DNA of 64,000 nucleotides. Origin: Lanius collurio. Taxonomy: Eukaryota > Chordata > Aves > Passeriformes > Laniidae. Each line of letters opens with the position of its first letter. Position 1 is the stretch's first letter. The stretch lies in NCBI GenBank assembly GCA_020086605.1, contig JACBWW010000050.1:5004725-5068724 (forward strand), written 5' to 3'. A program made the translations under genes and the position numbers. The notes under the pieces were generated by a model. That model was not told the DNA's origin. It saw only the letters and a program-made list of their open reading frames with translations, and made no database searches. Positions 63,282 to 64,000 of this stretch are shown here, piece after piece.

Positions 63282-63944
63282 CAAATGCGTTCACAGAAAC
63301 ATCTTGCAAAACTCTGGTGCTTTCTCCTGCTTCAGTTGTACTATTACATTTTTTTTAGTTTCACACTAGTAAGCATTTTGTACAGGATTAACATTAAAGT
63401 TGGAAACTGCAGAGTATAGATATTTAATAACTGTGTGAGGAAGGAACACAGTGTCATTTGAAGGCTAAAGTAAGCATTTAGAATTCTTGCATAATCAAAT
63501 AAAAGAGCCTGTCAAGGAAGAATCTCACTACACTTTATGGAATGAAACAATAACAATATTTTAGAACAACCTCTGGCTTTTAAAGTGATTTAACTGTTTA
63601 GGAACATTTCATAGAGCATGACACCATCAGTGGCTGGGGCACAAGTGTTCCAGAGCAAGGCTGGATCCCTACCATCCTAAACTTGTAACACAGAGCAGCA
63701 ATCCTGCAAGCAGCTGTATCCTCGGGCTTCCTTATGAGATCAAAGGTTATATTCAGAAGTGTGTACAACTGAAAACAATACTAGGAGTGCAGTCACTGTG
63801 GGATTCATTATTGTGACAAAGGCATCTTCTGAAGACATGGTTTTCAGCATGATTTAGAAAAGGGAAGTGCAGGTGTTGGGGAAGATGGAGGAGAAGGAGA
63901 TATTAGGAGGGAAATGAAGCAAAGAACATGGAGAGGAAGCAGTG

Positions 63945-64000
63945 CTGATTCCAGAGTCTAATGATCTTTTCCAGCCTAAATAGCTCTATGATTCTAATTC
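63945..64000 (+). mobile_element. CR1-like 3' terminus at the right edge
   Basis: GAGTCTAATGATCTTTTCCA, GCCTAAATAGC and TCTATGATTCTAATTC resemble the terminal CR1 segment ending in the ATTCTATG motif. Only the last 50-60 bases are recognisable. Confidence 0.65.

Larger units (their letters stand above)
54741..63944. other. Gene-free region upstream of SOAT1
   Basis: No exon with family resemblance and no RNA gene was seen on either strand. Short open frames (for example 61039-61488 minus, 59224-59412 plus) lack splice context and known motifs. The sequence becomes AT-rich. One short CR1 end (56829-56901) and one CA repeat lie here. In mammals ABL2 is the neighbour in this direction and would start beyond the right edge. 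Confidence 0.5.

Overview
The window looks like nuclear DNA from a bird. It carries short introns with GT-AG splice sites, CpG-island promoters, several 3' ends of avian CR1 LINEs and LTR-type repeats, and no mammalian L1 or Alu. The gene order TDRD5 - NPHS2 - AXDND1 - SOAT1 is that of human chromosome 1q25, read in reverse orientation. All exon coordinates below come from reading splice sites, frames and family residues by eye; nothing was aligned by computer.

Layout. At 1-2.2 kb, the 5' coding exons of TDRD5 (minus strand) run off the left edge; they hold two LOTUS domains of a piRNA-pathway/germ-granule protein. At 2.44-2.78 kb there is a CpG island, probably the TDRD5 promoter, followed by a minus-strand CR1 and then gene-free DNA. 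At 5.2-10.9 kb lies NPHS2 (podocin, plus strand), complete in eight exons and divergent from TDRD5. At 13.5-25.2 kb lies AXDND1 (minus strand), recognised from conserved N-terminal and mid-protein motifs and convergent with NPHS2. At 29.5-51.5 kb lies SOAT1 (minus strand), with fifteen coding exons, 551 codons and an open frame throughout. Its CpG-island promoter is at about 53.8-54.3 kb. From 54.4 to 64 kb I see no gene, only repeats and unassigned sequence; in mammals ABL2 is the next gene in this direction.

The genes are not a functional unit. TDRD5 and AXDND1 act in male germ cells and sperm, podocin acts in the kidney slit diaphragm, and SOAT1 makes cholesteryl esters in the endoplasmic reticulum.

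The most interesting signal is that AXDND1 seems damaged. At least three exons show shifted frames and a fourth candidate exon carries an in-frame stop. NPHS2 and SOAT1, read the same way from the same contig (23 coding exons), show no break. This points to lineage-specific decay of AXDND1, although small assembly errors in base runs must be excluded. I found no clearly new multi-gene system.
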